Both the position numbers and the translations under genes were made by a program. This document shows, one piece after another, positions 35,856-47,686 of a stretch of 64,000 bases of DNA. The stretch covers positions 930,001-994,000 of the forward strand of contig JAWZYU010000058.1 of the NCBI GenBank assembly GCA_038380435.1. Reading direction: 5' to 3'. The first letter of the stretch is position 1. Every line of letters begins with the position of its first letter. A model generated the notes under the pieces. It saw nothing but the letters and a program-made list of their open reading frames with translations. It was not told where the DNA came from and ran no database searches. This DNA is from Ryuthela nishihirai. Taxonomy: Eukaryota > Arthropoda > Arachnida > Araneae > Heptathelidae.

Positions 35856-37506
35856 TTTGGTTGTTTGGGGTTTATTGGCGCAATAGCAACTAAGGCTATA
35901 TTGCGCCAAACAAACGATAAAAAGGGATAAAAGTCTCAGAACCCACAACCAAAGTTAAAAAGAACACAAACGAAACGGCACAAAAACGATAAGTAAAAAG
36001 AAACAACAAGAGTAGAAGTTAACAATAAAAATCGGTGTATAGGACCTATTTAAAATCGCAAACAAGGGTAAAAACTAGAAAATATTAGTAAAAATCAGAG
36101 ACGTGTAAAATAACCAGTAAAACGTAAAAAGTCAAAAACAGGAGTTAAAAACGATTCATCAGATAAAAGATGGCCGAGTGTAAGAGTCTCAGCCATAAAA
36201 TTGTGAAAGTAAAATACAATTTACGTTCAAGGTTAAAAGCTGGACACTGAATTAAAATATGTTTAACAGTTAAAACGGTGTCACAAAACTCGCACTTAGG
36301 CACTGCATCCGCCTTAAGAAGAAAAGAGTGGGTTAAAAACGAGTGACCTAAGCAGAGCCGAGCAAGGACAACTTCCTCCTGACGATTCCTGCGAAAACAA
36401 GACTGCCACGGTTTGACAATGGGCTTGATCTCGAAGAGCTGGTTAGCAACCTGTTCAGACCAAGTTCTCTGCCACTGTGCCCGGAGCTCGATGGTGAAAC
36501 GCTGCCGGAAATCCACATATGGAACCGGCAATGGAGAGTTGGACAGGGGCGTGGCTGAACTGGCAGCAGAATCTGCCAAATCATTGCCCCTGATTCCGAC
36601 ATGACCGGGCACCCAACAGAAGAAAATCGTAGTGGTGGCTGCCAGACGATGGAGCTGCTGGCGGATCTTGGAGAGAACAGGGTGAGGCCGATGTCTCACC
36701 GAGATCAAAGCCTGTAGCAAGCTAAGCGAGTCGGTGTAAAGCACACACCAACGACGATGCTTAGCTGCTATATGGTCCAAGGCAATGCTGATAGCATGCA
36801 ACTCAGCAGTGAAGATATAACACTGCTGTGGGATCTGGTCTGCAATGATTACATCACAGCAGACCATGGCTGATCTCACTGAAGTGCCAGACTTCGAGCC
36901 ATCTGTGAAGACAGGCAAGAAGTCCGGGTGATCAGCACGATGGCTGGCAAAGAGTTGCTGGTACACACAGTCGGGTGTAAAGGCCTTCCCCGTCCTGCAC
37001 AGGGAAAAATCGCAGGAAGGGGAAACAGCAAGCCAAGGTGGAAGTGGCTCAGCTGTCGACTGTGCGATGCTATCAAGACTGGTGTTGATGTCTCGCAGGT
37101 AACCTCGGACACACAAACCGAAAGGACGAATGGCAGTCGGCCGATTCTGGTATAACGTTTCCCACCTGGGACTGAAAACACAGTCCCAAGTGGGATGGCC
37201 TGGCAGGGATCGCAATTTTGCTGCATACTGCAGGGACAACTGCTGACGACGAATAGATAAAGATGGTTCATCGGTCTCAACGTAGAGACTCTGGATGGGT
37301 GAAGTGTGGAAGGCCCCCGTGCACACACGGAGGGCCTGATGATGGAGTGGGTCCAGCACCTTCACCACCGAATCCCGGGCGGAGTCATACACCTGGGATC
37401 CGTAGTCCAGTTTCGACCGGACAAGTGCACAGTACAGGCAGAGCAAAGAACATCGGTCCACCCCCCAAGAGAGGGAGGAGAGGACCTTGATGATGTTCAA
37501 TGCTTC
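35856..37506 (-). mobile_element. I/Jockey-like LINE with RNase H, 5'-truncated
   Basis: Minus-strand insertion into the zinc-finger locus, flanked by the 9 bp duplication ATCAACATG. The 3' UTR contains an inverted pair, TTGGCGCAATAGC and GCTATATTGCGCCAA (about 35875-35915). Only the C-terminal part of ORF2 is present, cut in the ALNIIKV region. An older fragment of the same family lies at 16140. Confidence 0.85.
36145..37500 (-). CDS. LINE ORF2 C-terminus with RNase H
   Basis: 451 open codons. The first part is the post-RT region (VLDPLHHQALRVCTGAF, PSLSIRRQQLSLQY). The RNase H domain follows with all four acidic positions visible: FTDGSKS, TAELHAI, LYTDSLS and GNDLADSAA. This enzyme removes RNA from the RNA-DNA hybrid during retrotransposition. 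A zinc-knuckle-like CEFC and a histidine-cysteine pair (VKHILIQCP) end the protein. The frame is intact here, but the element lacks RT and endonuclease because of 5' truncation, so it is not autonomous. The first methionine is not a natural start. Confidence 0.85.
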   Translation of the reverse strand: MNIIKVLSSLSWGVDRCSLLCLYCALVRSKLDYGSQVYDSARDSVVKVLDPLHHQALRVCTGAFHTSPIQSLYVETDEPSLSIRRQQLSLQYAAKLRSLPGHPTWDCVFSPRWETLYQNRPTAIRPFGLCVRGYLRDINTSLDSIAQSTAEPLPPWLAVSPSCDFSLCRTGKAFTPDCVYQQLFASHRADHPDFLPVFTDGSKSGTSVRSAMVCCDVIIADQIPQQCYIFTAELHAISIALDHIAAKHRRWCVLYTDSLSLLQALISVRHRPHPVLSKIRQQLHRLAATTTIFFCWVPGHVGIRGNDLADSAASSATPLSNSPLPVPYVDFRQRFTIELRAQWQRTWSEQVANQLFEIKPIVKPWQSCFRRNRQEEVVLARLCLGHSFLTHSFLLKADAVPKCEFCDTVLTVKHILIQCPAFNLERKLYFTFTILWLRLLHSAIFYLMNRF

Positions 37507-37515
37507 ATCAACATG
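37507..37515. repeat. Target site duplication, right copy
   Basis: ATCAACATG, an exact match to 35847-35855. Zinc-finger-like sequence resumes immediately after it. Confidence 0.8.
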
Positions 37516-38300
37516 TGCAAATTCCTTTCTATGTAGTTGAAAATATTAAAGATACCTCTTTCAGTTTTTAGCTTTGCTGTGTATTTCACACACACCAGAC
37601 CACTTTTTCTAAAAGAAAATTTTGCCCCAACTTCATTCTGAAAATTTATATGGAGGTCATAGTTAAACCAGTAATCTTTCATATCAGATAATGGTTTCTT
37701 GCTCAGTTTTGATTGCAACTTTTTTTGTGATTTTCCTTTATATAAACTGAAAACACTTTTGATGCTATATTTCTAAATTTCTTTTTGCATATTTCACATA
37801 TACAAAAGGAAAAAAACCACATGTGTCAGAATATCATTTTTAATTGTATATTCCTCTGCAGATTTTTCTCATTACATGTTTTACACACATACTCTTCTTC
37901 CCCTGTCTGTATGAGACAATGATTCCGTAGTATATAGATGTATTTATTCATTTTCCTCAGTGTGTGTTGGAAAATGATTGCTAAGAATAGATATCAGTAC
38001 TAATTTCCTATTACATATTTCATATACATCCAGATTTTCCCATGTGTGGAAAAAAATTAATTCTAAGGTTAGATATATTGTATTAACATATTTTGTATTA
38101 CATATTTCACATACATTCAGTTTTTCAACTGTGTATTAGAAAATTATGCTTAATTGCAGATTTCAATGAAGATTTCCTATTGCATATTTCATATACATGC
38201 AGCTTTTCCTCTGTGTCAGATAATGGTTCTTAAGTGTAGATTTGCGTGCAAATTTCTTGTTACATATTTCACATTTATGTGTTATTTGTGACAGAATAAT
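37516..38300 (-). pseudogene. Eroded C2H2 zinc-finger repeats
   Basis: Repeated ACATATTTCACATACAT blocks in about 84 bp phase but with frame breaks; no open frame longer than about 70 codons. Confidence 0.55.
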
Positions 38301-40720
38301 ATTCCTAATGGTAGATATAGAGATAATTTTTTTGTATTACGTACTTGACATACATGTGACCTTTCCACTCTGTGAGTAAGAAAATGGCTGCCAAATGCAG
38401 CTTTGCATGCAAATTTTTGTTACATATTTCACACACTTGATTTCCCCCCTATGTGTTACTAAATGATTCCTAAGGTAAGATTTTAATGCAAATTTCTTGT
38501 TAGGTATTTCCCATACATGTGGCATTTCCTTTGTGTGTGTAAGGAAATGGTGCCTAAGGTTATATTTCAATGGATATCTCTTATTACATATTTCACATAT
38601 AAGTGGTTTTTCCCTTCTCTGCATCAAATGACGCCTCCTAAGGTGAACCATAATTACAAATTCATTATTACATATTTCACATACATATGGGTTTTCCACT
38701 GTGTGTTAGAAAAATGGTCCTGAAGTTCATATTTGCATACAAATTTCCTATTACATATATCACATACAATTGGCTTTTACCCGGTGTGTGTATATAAATG
38801 GTCTTGCAGGGTAGCCTTCCGTGTAAATTTCTTATTACATATTACATATACATGCAGGTTTTCACCTGTGTGGGTCAGATAATGAACAAGATTAGAATTC
38901 AGTGCAAATTGCTTATTGCAAATTTCACATATATGCAGTTTTCTCCCTATGTGTGTCAGAACATGCGTCCTAAGGGTAGATTTCAGTGCAAATGTCTTAT
39001 TATATATTTCACATACATGTGGTTTCCCCCAGTGTGTGTCAGAACATGGTCCCTAAGGGTAGATTTCAGTGCAAATTTCTTATTACATATTTCACATACA
39101 TGCGATTTTTCCCCTTTGTGGATCAGAACATGGTTCCCAAGGGTAGACTTCAGTGTAAATTTCATATTTCACATAAATGTAGTTTTTCCCCTGTGTGTGC
39201 CAGACAATGAGCCATAAGAATAGACTTTACTGCAAATTGCTTATATCTCACATATATGCGGTTTTCTCCCTGTGTGTGTCAGAACATGCTTTCTAAGAGT
39301 AGGTGTCTGTGCAAATTTCTTATTACATATTTCACATACATGCGGTTTTCCCCCTGTGTGTGTCAGAAAATGCTTCCTAAGGGTAGACTTCTGTGTAAAT
39401 TTCTTATTACATATTTCACATACATGCGGTTTTTCTGCTATGTGTGTCAGAACATGCCTCCTAAGATTAGACATCTTTGCAAATTTCTTATTACACATTT
39501 CACATACATGTGGATTTTCTCCTGTGTGTGTCAGAAAATGCTCCCTAAGATGAGACATCTCTCCAAATTTCTTATTACATATTACACATGGATGTGGCTG
39601 TTCTCCTGTGTGTGTGTCAGAAAGTGCTTCCTAAGATTAGACATCTGCGCAAATTTCTTATTACATATTTCACATACATGCAGTTTTTCCCCCTGTGTGT
39701 GTCAGAAAATGCTCCCTAAGATGAGACATTTCTCCAAATTTCTTATTACATATTTCACATACATGCTGTTTTTCCCGTGTGTGTATCAGTAAATGCCTCC
39801 TAAATTTAGATATCTGTGTAAATTTCTTATTACATATTTCACATACATGCGGTTTTTCTCCTGTGTGTGTCAGAAAATGACTCCTAAGATTAGACATCTG
39901 TAGAAATTTCTTATTACATATTTCACATAAATGTGGTTTTTCTCCTTTGTGTATCAGAACATGCCTCCTAAGATTAGACATCAATACAAATTTCTTATTA
40001 CATATTTCACATACATGCTGTTTTTCTCCTGTGTGTGTCAGAACATGCCTCTTAAGATGAGACATGTGTCAAAATTTCTTATTACATATTTTACATACAT
40101 GTGGTTTTTCCCCTGTGTGTGTCCGAAAATGCTCCCTAAGATTAGAAATGTGTCCGAATTTCTTATTACATATTTCACATACATGCAGTTTCTCCCCTGT
40201 GTGTATCAAAACATGCCTCCTAAGCTGAGACATCTCTCCAAATTTCTTATTACGTTTCACATACATGCAGTTTTTCTCCTGTGTGTGTGTGTCAGAACAT
40301 GCTTCCTAATGGAAGATTTCAATGCAAATTTCTTATTACATATTTCCCATACATGTAATTTTTTTCTGTGTTTAAGAAAATAACACCTAGAGTGAGATTT
40401 CTCTGATGATTCCTGTTTACTAATTTTTAAAATGTGCTCATTTTTCCTGGGAGAGTAAGAAAGTGGTCCTTAAATCTGCATATGAAATTTCTTCTTATAT
40501 ATTTCAGGGATATGTGGCTTCACTTCGGTGTCTGTTCTATAATGAAATTTCAATGATCCTTTACTTGAAAATCTATTTTTACACATTAAAATATGTGGTT
40601 TTCCATTTTTGCATATCAGTTTATGAAACCTAAGGTACCATTTATCAGCAAATTCCAAGTTATATATTTCACATTGATGTAGGTTCTCTCTCAAATGTGC
40701 GAAGTAATGATTATTTAGAT
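38300..40720 (-). pseudogene. C2H2 zinc-finger array, about 24 fingers, damaged
   Basis: Minus-strand tandem fingers of 28 residues (84 bp) with consensus HTGEKPHVCEICNKKF plus a MSNLRRHVLTH-type helix; C-x2-C-x12-H-x3-H spacing is clear. Such arrays bind DNA, usually as nuclear transcription factors. Open pieces: 40069-40266, 39670-40065, 39241-39558, 38983-39165 and 38337-38699. Lesions: TGA at 40066-40068 in frame between two pieces; an extra G near 39684 offset by two extra bases near 39612, which restores frame; and a deletion near 39243 giving TAA. No KRAB, BTB or other N-terminal domain and no start exon are seen. It could be a pseudogene, or a real exon damaged by sequencing errors in homopolymers. 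Confidence 0.75.
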
Positions 40721-41700
40721 CAACTTTTTGTGCAAATTCTTCTCTACCTATTTATTGGAGATGTGTCAGCATTCCTCTGTGTTAGAGATAATAGACCATA
40801 AATGAGCTTTGTTTGCTAATTTATTATTTTACATACCGCAGATAGTTTTTCTTTTCTTTTGTGAAATTAAAAATGGTATTCAAGATTCTGCTTTGTTTTA
40901 AATGAATTTTTCCATTTTTCACATATATGTGGACTGTTTTGTAAGAGAGAAATAAGAATGTCATCGGCTTGCTTTCAAAACTTTTGTTTCATATTTCACT
41001 AATATATGTCCTCTCCTTATCGTGTGCAAAATAAAAGATTTTAAGAAAAGCATTCTATATCCAATTTTTTTTTCTGCTTTTCCTGTGCCTGAAAATTATT
41101 ATTGAAGACTCTGAAGATTTGGTTGTCTTATGTATTGTGTTTGTAAAATACTGATATTAGACAGAAGCTTGCCTTTGAAAACTTCTTTGCATATTTCACC
41201 GATATATGACTTTCCTATGTATTAGAATATACCTGCTTTTCAATCAATATTCTCCATTACATATGACATCTGTAAAATTTCTACATGTTATCTCAGAAGT
41301 GCTCTTTATATCTTTGTTTCTGGAAAAACTTCCTACACACAAGAGTTTGTTCTGCTCACACTAATAGTTCCAACTGTGATTTCACTTTTGGTATTTTTCA
41401 GAAATATAAAGCAATTTTTTGCCCTCTTGTCACTGCTTTATGACAAATAAGAAACATTATATTTTTGTTCCAGCTAAAACAGTTTATGATTCTAATTTAT
41501 TCAGTGTCGTATTCACGATAATTTATACCCATGAAGCACCTTTTTAGTGTTGAAAACATGACACATATTTTGTCAATTTCACAAAATATGTTCCACTTCA
41601 ATGAATAATAAGGCATATATATTTTTCTGTACAGAAAATATAAATGTGCAAACACTTAGAATTTATTCTTTTGAATGTACAGAATTTCGAACAGTAGATT
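40721..41700 (-). pseudogene. Outer, highly eroded zinc-finger region
   Basis: Isolated blocks such as ATTTTTCACATATATGTGGAC (about 40914) and CATATTTCACCGATATATG (about 41191) remain. No frame or full finger is left. Confidence 0.4.
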
Positions 41701-41935
41701 AGTGTCAACTGCATGTTTAAAGGAATTTTTTTCAACTTCTCTAATTTTCTGCTTTCTGTCAGTGTTAATTTACATCGTATCTATATTGCAAGCTTCTTAT
41801 GTTCCAAGCACTTGGCTATATATACCTAGAAATGAAATAATGTAATCAGACACAAGAATAAGCAAAACATATACAATGAACAAAATTAAAACAAAGAGGA
41901 TGAAAACTGTTTAGTAATCCAATTAACTAGTGGCA

Positions 41936-41967
41936 GATTGCAAGCCAGGCTGGCAATCTGCCGTTTG
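41936..41967. repeat. Short near-perfect hairpin
   Basis: GGCAGATTGCAAGCC opposes GGCTGGCAATCTGCC with one mismatch and almost no loop. Confidence 0.6.
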
Positions 41968-42149
41968 CACTCTCTAGTCACAACTGTACAAACATTTAGA
42001 TTCTCCCCCTCCCCCCTCTTACCCTGCTGTGGTGAGAAAGCAGAGAGTGATGGACTTGGAAAGTCCGTTGCTGTCTTCTTTCTCTGATGGAATGTGACAC
42101 CATCACACTCTCTAGAGTGAGAGGTGGTCAACGAATGTTAGCTAATAGC

Positions 42150-42425
42150 CATCAGGAAAACTGCATCCTTAAAATGTCTCTACTAAAAAAAGTTCCTGAA
42201 AAGTCGCCAGAAAAAGAATTATTATTAAAGAGCCACTATAAAAAAATTATATTCGTAAATAGCCACGAGAAATAACTACATTATTAAAAACCAGGCAAAA
42301 AACAAGCCTATATTTTTAAAGAGCCACTGGCATAAAATTTAATTCCTGAGAAGGTTCTAGATAGAAATCTATATTCTATAGCCAATAGAAAAAGAAAAAT
42401 ATCCTTAAGTAGAAAAACGAATATC
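42150..42425. repeat. Short degenerate direct repeats
   Basis: Variants of TTAAAGAGCCACTGG recur at about 42226, 42262 and 42320 in an A-rich context. Origin unknown. Confidence 0.35.
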
Positions 42426-42943
42426 ACCTCTGGCATATGAGAATCTCGTTTTCAAAGAGAATGAAGTTTTTCCCCTTCCCTAATGTTTCATTCCATTAAA
42501 AGTTTTAATTTGAGCAAGCAGATGATGGGAATAAATGCAAAAAAATATTTCATTAGCATTATACAACACAAACGTATTCGCCTTTTAATTCTTAAATTGA
42601 AGTAGTTGCATTTTCCTCACCTCTGTCGGAAATGTGGCTATATAATTGCTGTCAGTGGAATATCCCTCAAACGCTACCACAATTTTTTCAAAATTCTGTT
42701 CTATACGTATTATTTGTAAAACTCGTTGCAGTTGTGATTTTCATATTTAGTGACCAGTAAAGATATACTGAAATTATTAAATATTCGAAAAATGCACATT
42801 ATAATATTTCATTAGTACCAATTACACTAAAAAGTTTTCTAATTAAAAGTTTCATTGTTTTCAAAGGAAACTTCATGACGTTCACATTCCACCATCAAAA
42901 GTCCATAATTCTATAATTAATGCACTGTTTCAGTATTCGGGAT

Positions 42944-44172
42944 TGTAAAGGGTAGCTAGGCAAAAACTGGAAGGACAGCTGTGTAGCAATCCCCAGTGAT
43001 GATGCACAGAACTGTCCAGGTCTAGCACCTAATGTCTGACGTCACCTTCTACTGCTGCAGGCTGTTAGTACCTTTCAAAAGAGATTCTTTTTTGGAAGGG
43101 AACAGAAGGTGAAGGCTGCCAACTCAATGTGAGTTATTGACATGGTTAACCACAGCGACTTCTTTTTTTGAACCCTACTGAGCAGTAGTCAACTTCACAG
43201 AGCCTGGTGCTGATCGTTAGCACCCACTAGACTGGACTGGTTTATGGATTTGAGCTTGATTATGGATCCTGGACTTGCTGCATTGATGGGCCTCTGTTGA
43301 GGGAGAATCTGCCACTATATTTTCTGTTTGTTTCTGGGTTGTCAGCCCTAAGTGAACAGAGGCATGGGATACCTTATATCAGATGGTAGATAATCGTGCT
43401 CAGAGGCCACCACAGGTACCTGAACCCTCACTTAGCTAGTTCGTCATCGTCAATACTAAACTGAAGTAATGTGTCTCAGGCAGGCCACATGACTCTTCAA
43501 TAAGACCACTTGAAAATGTGGTGCCTGAAGTTCCTACAGACATTGGTGACTTCAGCCTTTAGTGGAGGAGGAACAGGTCTTTGCCACATGCCTTTGGTCA
43601 GGGGGCTGTTTGATATTGTTGGCCCTACCTCTCTCAATAAACCTAACTTCTTTAAAAATCCTATTAACCATTTTCTCTCTGCAAGTTTGTGAAATGTGAG
43701 GACGTTATTTTCTTGATGTCCTCTTGCAGGAATTCCAGCATTATAACATAGATATTCTAGACTTGCAAGAGAGCAGATGGACAGGTAAAGGTGAGATACT
43801 CAAAAATAACTTTAAATTTCTCTTTTCAGGCAAGGAGGATGGAAAGAATTTCCCAGGTGTAAGTTTGCTTCTTAGCAGACACGTAAGTGATGCTCATCTA
43901 GGATATGACTGCATCAATAAAAGATTTCTTACAACAAAATTTGAAACCAAAATTAAAAATTTGAGTGTCAGCTATTTCACGAACGTTGTTATGCCCTCAG
44001 AGAGGACTCTGATAAGAATGAGAAGGATATGTTTTACAGCTTATTTCGAGATATTTTGAGTTCTCTGAAGAAAGGAGGTTTTCTCTTGTGCTAGGTCATT
44101 TCAATGCTAGACTTGGAACTGATTCTAATCTTTGGGCAGCAGTTTTAGGTCCCTTTGGCATTGGTAGTTTCA
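42944..44172 (+). pseudogene. RTE-like LINE, 5' fragment (subfamily 2)
   Basis: Starts at the family 5' terminus (TGTAAAGGGTAGCTAGGC) and keeps a leader of about 560 bases. The protein start region reads SAFSGGGTGLCHMPLVRGLF. Frame 43724-44059 retains LLLSRH, but stops at the tryptophan of the WNV motif and a frameshift after TKIKNL kill the endonuclease. It ends in the GPFGIGS region where the next copy begins. Confidence 0.85.
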
Positions 44173-44293
44173 CCTTTTATAAGAGATACTCTCTTGTGGA
44201 AGTGAACGGAATGGGAGGGCTGTCAGATTAGTGTGGCCTACTGATCGGGACAACTATGGCTACATTTTTTTCCCCATCCTGCTGAGGAGTGTT

Positions 44294-44360
44294 AAACCAC
44301 CTCAGCAGGTGGCCACATGACTCTTCAAATGTCATGTGGCCACCTGCTGAGGTGGTTTTA
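44294..44360. repeat. Perfect long hairpin in RTE leader
   Basis: A 28 bp arm, beginning AAACCACCTCAGCAGG and ending GGCCACATGAC, is followed by the 9-base loop TCTTCAAAT and its exact complement. It replaces ordinary leader sequence. Confidence 0.85.
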
Positions 44361-44380
44361 ATAAGTCAGTATTAATAAGT

Positions 44381-44413
44381 CATGTATATGCCTTATTAAT
44401 AATAAGGCATATA
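44381..44413. repeat. Second palindrome
   Basis: ATATGCCTTATTA, one base, then TAATAAGGCATAT: perfect 13 bp arms, followed by ATTA repeats. Confidence 0.75.
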
Positions 44414-45874
44414 ATAATTAATAATTAATAATTAATAATAAGGCATATATATTTTGGGCTAAATCATGAGCACAGGGTTATGGTGCTAACCATATAAACC
44501 TACTGGACTAGACTGATATAAGACTCTGAGCTTGATTGTGGATCCTGAACTTGCTATAATGCTGGGCTACTGTGGACTACTAATCTACCGTTGTGTTTTC
44601 TGTTTGTTTGTGGGTTGACAGCCCCAAATGAATAGATTCACGGGATATGTTTCATCACTGGTGGATAATCCTGAGCAAAAGTCACCACTGGCACCTGAAA
44701 TCTTGTTTCTACTGGCATCATCAAATTCTGCATTGGAGGAAGTCTTCCAGTGTAGATGACTTCAGCCTTTAGTGGTGGGGGAATGGGTCTTTGCCCCATG
44801 TCTGCGATTAGGGGGCTGTTTGATAATGTCGGCATTCCCTCTCTCAATAAACACAGTTTCTTTAAATATCCCACTCACCATTTTCTCTCCATAGGTAGTT
44901 GGAATGTGAAGATTCTGCACAGAGCTTATTCTCTTGATTTCCTCAGACAAGAATTCAACTGTTATAATTTAGATACTCTGGGCTTACAAGAGATCAGATA
45001 TACAGATAAAGGTCGGATTCTTAAAAATAATCTTAAATTTCTCTTTTCATGGAGGGAAGATAATAAGCATCACAAAGGCGTGTGTCTGCTTATCAGCAGG
45101 GGGTGATGCTCTTCTAGGATATAAATGCATTAATGAAAAGTTCCTTACGGCAAAATTTCAGACAAGCATTAAACACTTGAATGTTATCTGCTGTTATGCT
45201 CCCTCCAAGGATGCTGATGAGGATGAAAAGGATAGGTTTTACGGAAAACTTCAGGATGTTTTGAATTCTGTCAAGAAAGGAGATATTACCCTTGTTCTAG
45301 GTGACTTCAATGCCAAATTTCGTACTGACTCTGATATTTGGGGGGAGGTGATTATCCCTTTTGGTATTGATAGCTGCAATGGAAACGGGCAATGTCTCCT
45401 ACAGGTAAGTAAACTCAATTGTTTAAAAATAACATTATTAAAAACACCACGACATACATAAGTACACATGGGTTTCACCAGATGGGCTGCATAAGAATAT
45501 GATTAATCATATATTAATTAACAGGAAATGGGCTAGTTCTGTTAGGAATACCAGGGCATATAGGGGAGCTGAATTTGGATCTGACAATTACCTTGATAAA
45601 AGTGTCTTGCAACTTAAAACTAAGAAGTGTTGCGGTAAAGTTAAAAAATTTACCTTTAATTTCGAAGCTCTGAAAGACCCAGTTATAGCTAAAGCCTACC
45701 ATGATAAGTTACTGAGTCATTATGACAGTCATTGTTTGCTTACTACTGAAGTTGAGGAAGGATGGGACCATTTCAAACAGACTTTTTTGGAAACTAACAG
45801 TGCTTGTTTAGGCTTGATGACTTGGCTGAAAAAGCCAAGGAAGCAGTTAGACAGCACAACAGCAGACAGCTGTA

Positions 45875-45921
45875 CAGTCGCTCAAAAAAGTATCCGAACA
45901 CTACGGTTGATTACAGAATTC
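45875..45921 (+). mobile_element. Solo mariner-type terminal repeat
   Basis: CAGTCGCTCAAAAAAGTATC then GAACACTACGGTTGATTACA, preceded by TA, matches the arm of the MITE at 10807. Only one end remains, and a deletion or insertion joins it to RTE sequence. Confidence 0.75.
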
Positions 45922-46947
45922 TGACAAGTTAGTTAACATAATGAAAGCTCTCTATAATAACACTGAGTCATGTGTGAGAGTTGGTAAGTCTTGTAGCAAT
46001 TGGTTTAGCATTACTTCTGGTGTTCGACAAGGGTGCATTTTGTCTCCTTTTCTCTTTAGTTTGGTTGTTGATTATGTTATGCGAAATTCACTTCAAGGGA
46101 AAGATTTTGGCCTTAAATGGGCTGGAGATATGAAAATTTCTGATTTAGATTATGCTGATGATTTAGCCCTTTTGGCAAATGATGTTGATGAGATGAACTC
46201 TTTCATTCGAGCTGTTGATGAGACTGGTAGTACAGTAGGTTTGGTTATAAACAGAGAGAAAACTAAAGTGATGAAAATTGGTCAGGCAGGTTGTGATTCA
46301 GTTAATCTGAATGGTTGCAGTCTTGAGCAGGTGTCACAGTTTAATTACCTTGGGAGCTACGTAACTGATACTGGTGATGTGCGGCATGAGATTAACAGAC
46401 GAATAGGTATTGCTGCCGGGACTTTTAAGAATCTATGGAGAGTTTGGAGAAATAGGCATATACACCAAAGACTAAAATTAGACTGAATAATAGTTTGGTT
46501 CTTTTTAGGGTTAGTTATGGTAGTGAAACTTGGACGCTGTGTAAACAAGATAACAGGAAACTAGATGCTTTTGATTCTAGATGCTTACGAAGTATCTTGG
46601 GTATTAGGTGGTTTAACTTTGTAACTAATGATGAGGTTAAGCAAAGGAGTCTGCAACCTCCTTTAAGCAGCATATTGTGCAGAGTTGTTGTTGTTCCGCT
46701 GGTTTGGCCATGTTGCCCGTATGGATAATTATAGATTGGCGAATAGGGTTATGAACAGTGTGCCTAGAGGCCTCAGAAGGAGGGGGAGACCTAGGATGCG
46801 GTGGGCTGACAATGTCAAACAGGACCTTATTAGAATTGGTGTACAGTGGCCGGATGCAGCGGATGCAGCTCAGGACAGATATGCTTGGAGAATTAAACTG
46901 CGCGGTCTGGTTGGACCTCCGTAGCCCATGGCTGCTTGAGGATGATG
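45922..46947 (+). pseudogene. RTE-like LINE, 3' fragment
   Basis: Starts at the DKLVNIMKAL region of the RT. Frame 45941-46486 contains GVRQGCILSPF and YADDLALLAND (YADD intact). A frameshift near IHQRLK and another after SSILCR break the C-terminal part. It ends CATGGCTGCTTGAGGATGATG at about 46947 and is followed at once by internal RTE sequence, so it may itself be a 5'-truncated insertion into an older copy. Confidence 0.85.
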
Positions 46948-47686
46948 AAAACAGACAAGTATACAGGTATTGAAGGATAACTAGGTAACAAGGCAAGGTT
47001 ATAGAAGGTGAGCATTCTGTGATGGCTACGTGGGCTGAGCATTTCAGTGATGTTCTAAACGATGTGGTTAGTTCTACTCCCATTGTTTGCAATGATGATA
47101 GATGTATTGGTGGCTTTAATGTTGGCCCTATAACACAACCTGAAGTTATTTTGATTATTTCTAAACTTAAACTTCATAAATCCTTAGGGGTAGATGAAAT
47201 TACTACAGAAATGCTTAGAGCTGGGAATGATTCGTTTACCAGTTGGGTGACAGAAATTTCGAATATCTTTTATGATAAAAGCATGGTTCTTAAGGATTTT
47301 ACCAGAGCTACTATTATCCCTATTTTCAAAAAAGGTGATCGCAATTCTTATGGTAACTATAGGGGTATTACCTACTCTGTGTTCCGGGGAAAGTTCTTTC
47401 CATGATTGTGCTTAATAGAATTTAGAATCTGTTGACAGGCAATTGCGTGATGAGCAATGTGGATTCAGAAGTGGTAGGGGATGTGTGAATCAGATATTTT
47501 CACTTAGGCAGATTCTTTAGAAATGTTTAGAGTTTCAGAAATTTTTGGTTGCTAGCTTTGTTGATTTCAAAAAGGGTTTTGACTCTGTTGATCATCATAA
47601 TTTTTAGTTGATTGTGTGATCATATTGTATAATAGACAAGTTATTTAATATAATGAATCTCTCTATAATAGCACTGAGTCATGTGT
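46948..47686 (+). pseudogene. RTE-like LINE, first part of a split copy
   Basis: Begins at the GLKD-type linker (GTATTGAAGGATAACTAGG), then frame 47019-47405 with WAEHFSDVLNDVVSS, VDEITTEMLRAGN and IPIFKKGDR. Later RT motifs carry frameshifts and stops. It ends at CACTGAGTCATGTGT, where foreign sequence is inserted; the copy resumes at about 48475. Confidence 0.8.

Larger units (their letters stand above)
44174..45874 (+). pseudogene. RTE-like LINE, 5' half (subfamily 1)
   Basis: Begins within the leader (AGAGATACTCTCTTGTGGAA). The coding region starts near 44756 with FSGGGMGLCPMSAIRGLF; the first frame breaks at about 45106, with later endonuclease frames at 45177-45461 and 45499-45924. An internal deletion at about 45811 joins the ETNSACL region to DDLAEKAKEAV. 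A palindromic insert (44292-44455) lies in the leader. The copy stops at a TA where a mariner end is inserted. Confidence 0.85.

Noticed and set aside
39256..39792. Long plus-strand ORFs rich in C, F and Y through the zinc-finger region
   Set aside because: They are the reverse strand of the 84 bp finger units and mirror its periodicity; the minus strand gives the C2H2 pattern.
38300..40400. Regular repeats that might suggest a CRISPR array
   Set aside because: The repeats have no unique spacers, are 84 bp in phase with codons and encode zinc fingers; the genome is eukaryotic.
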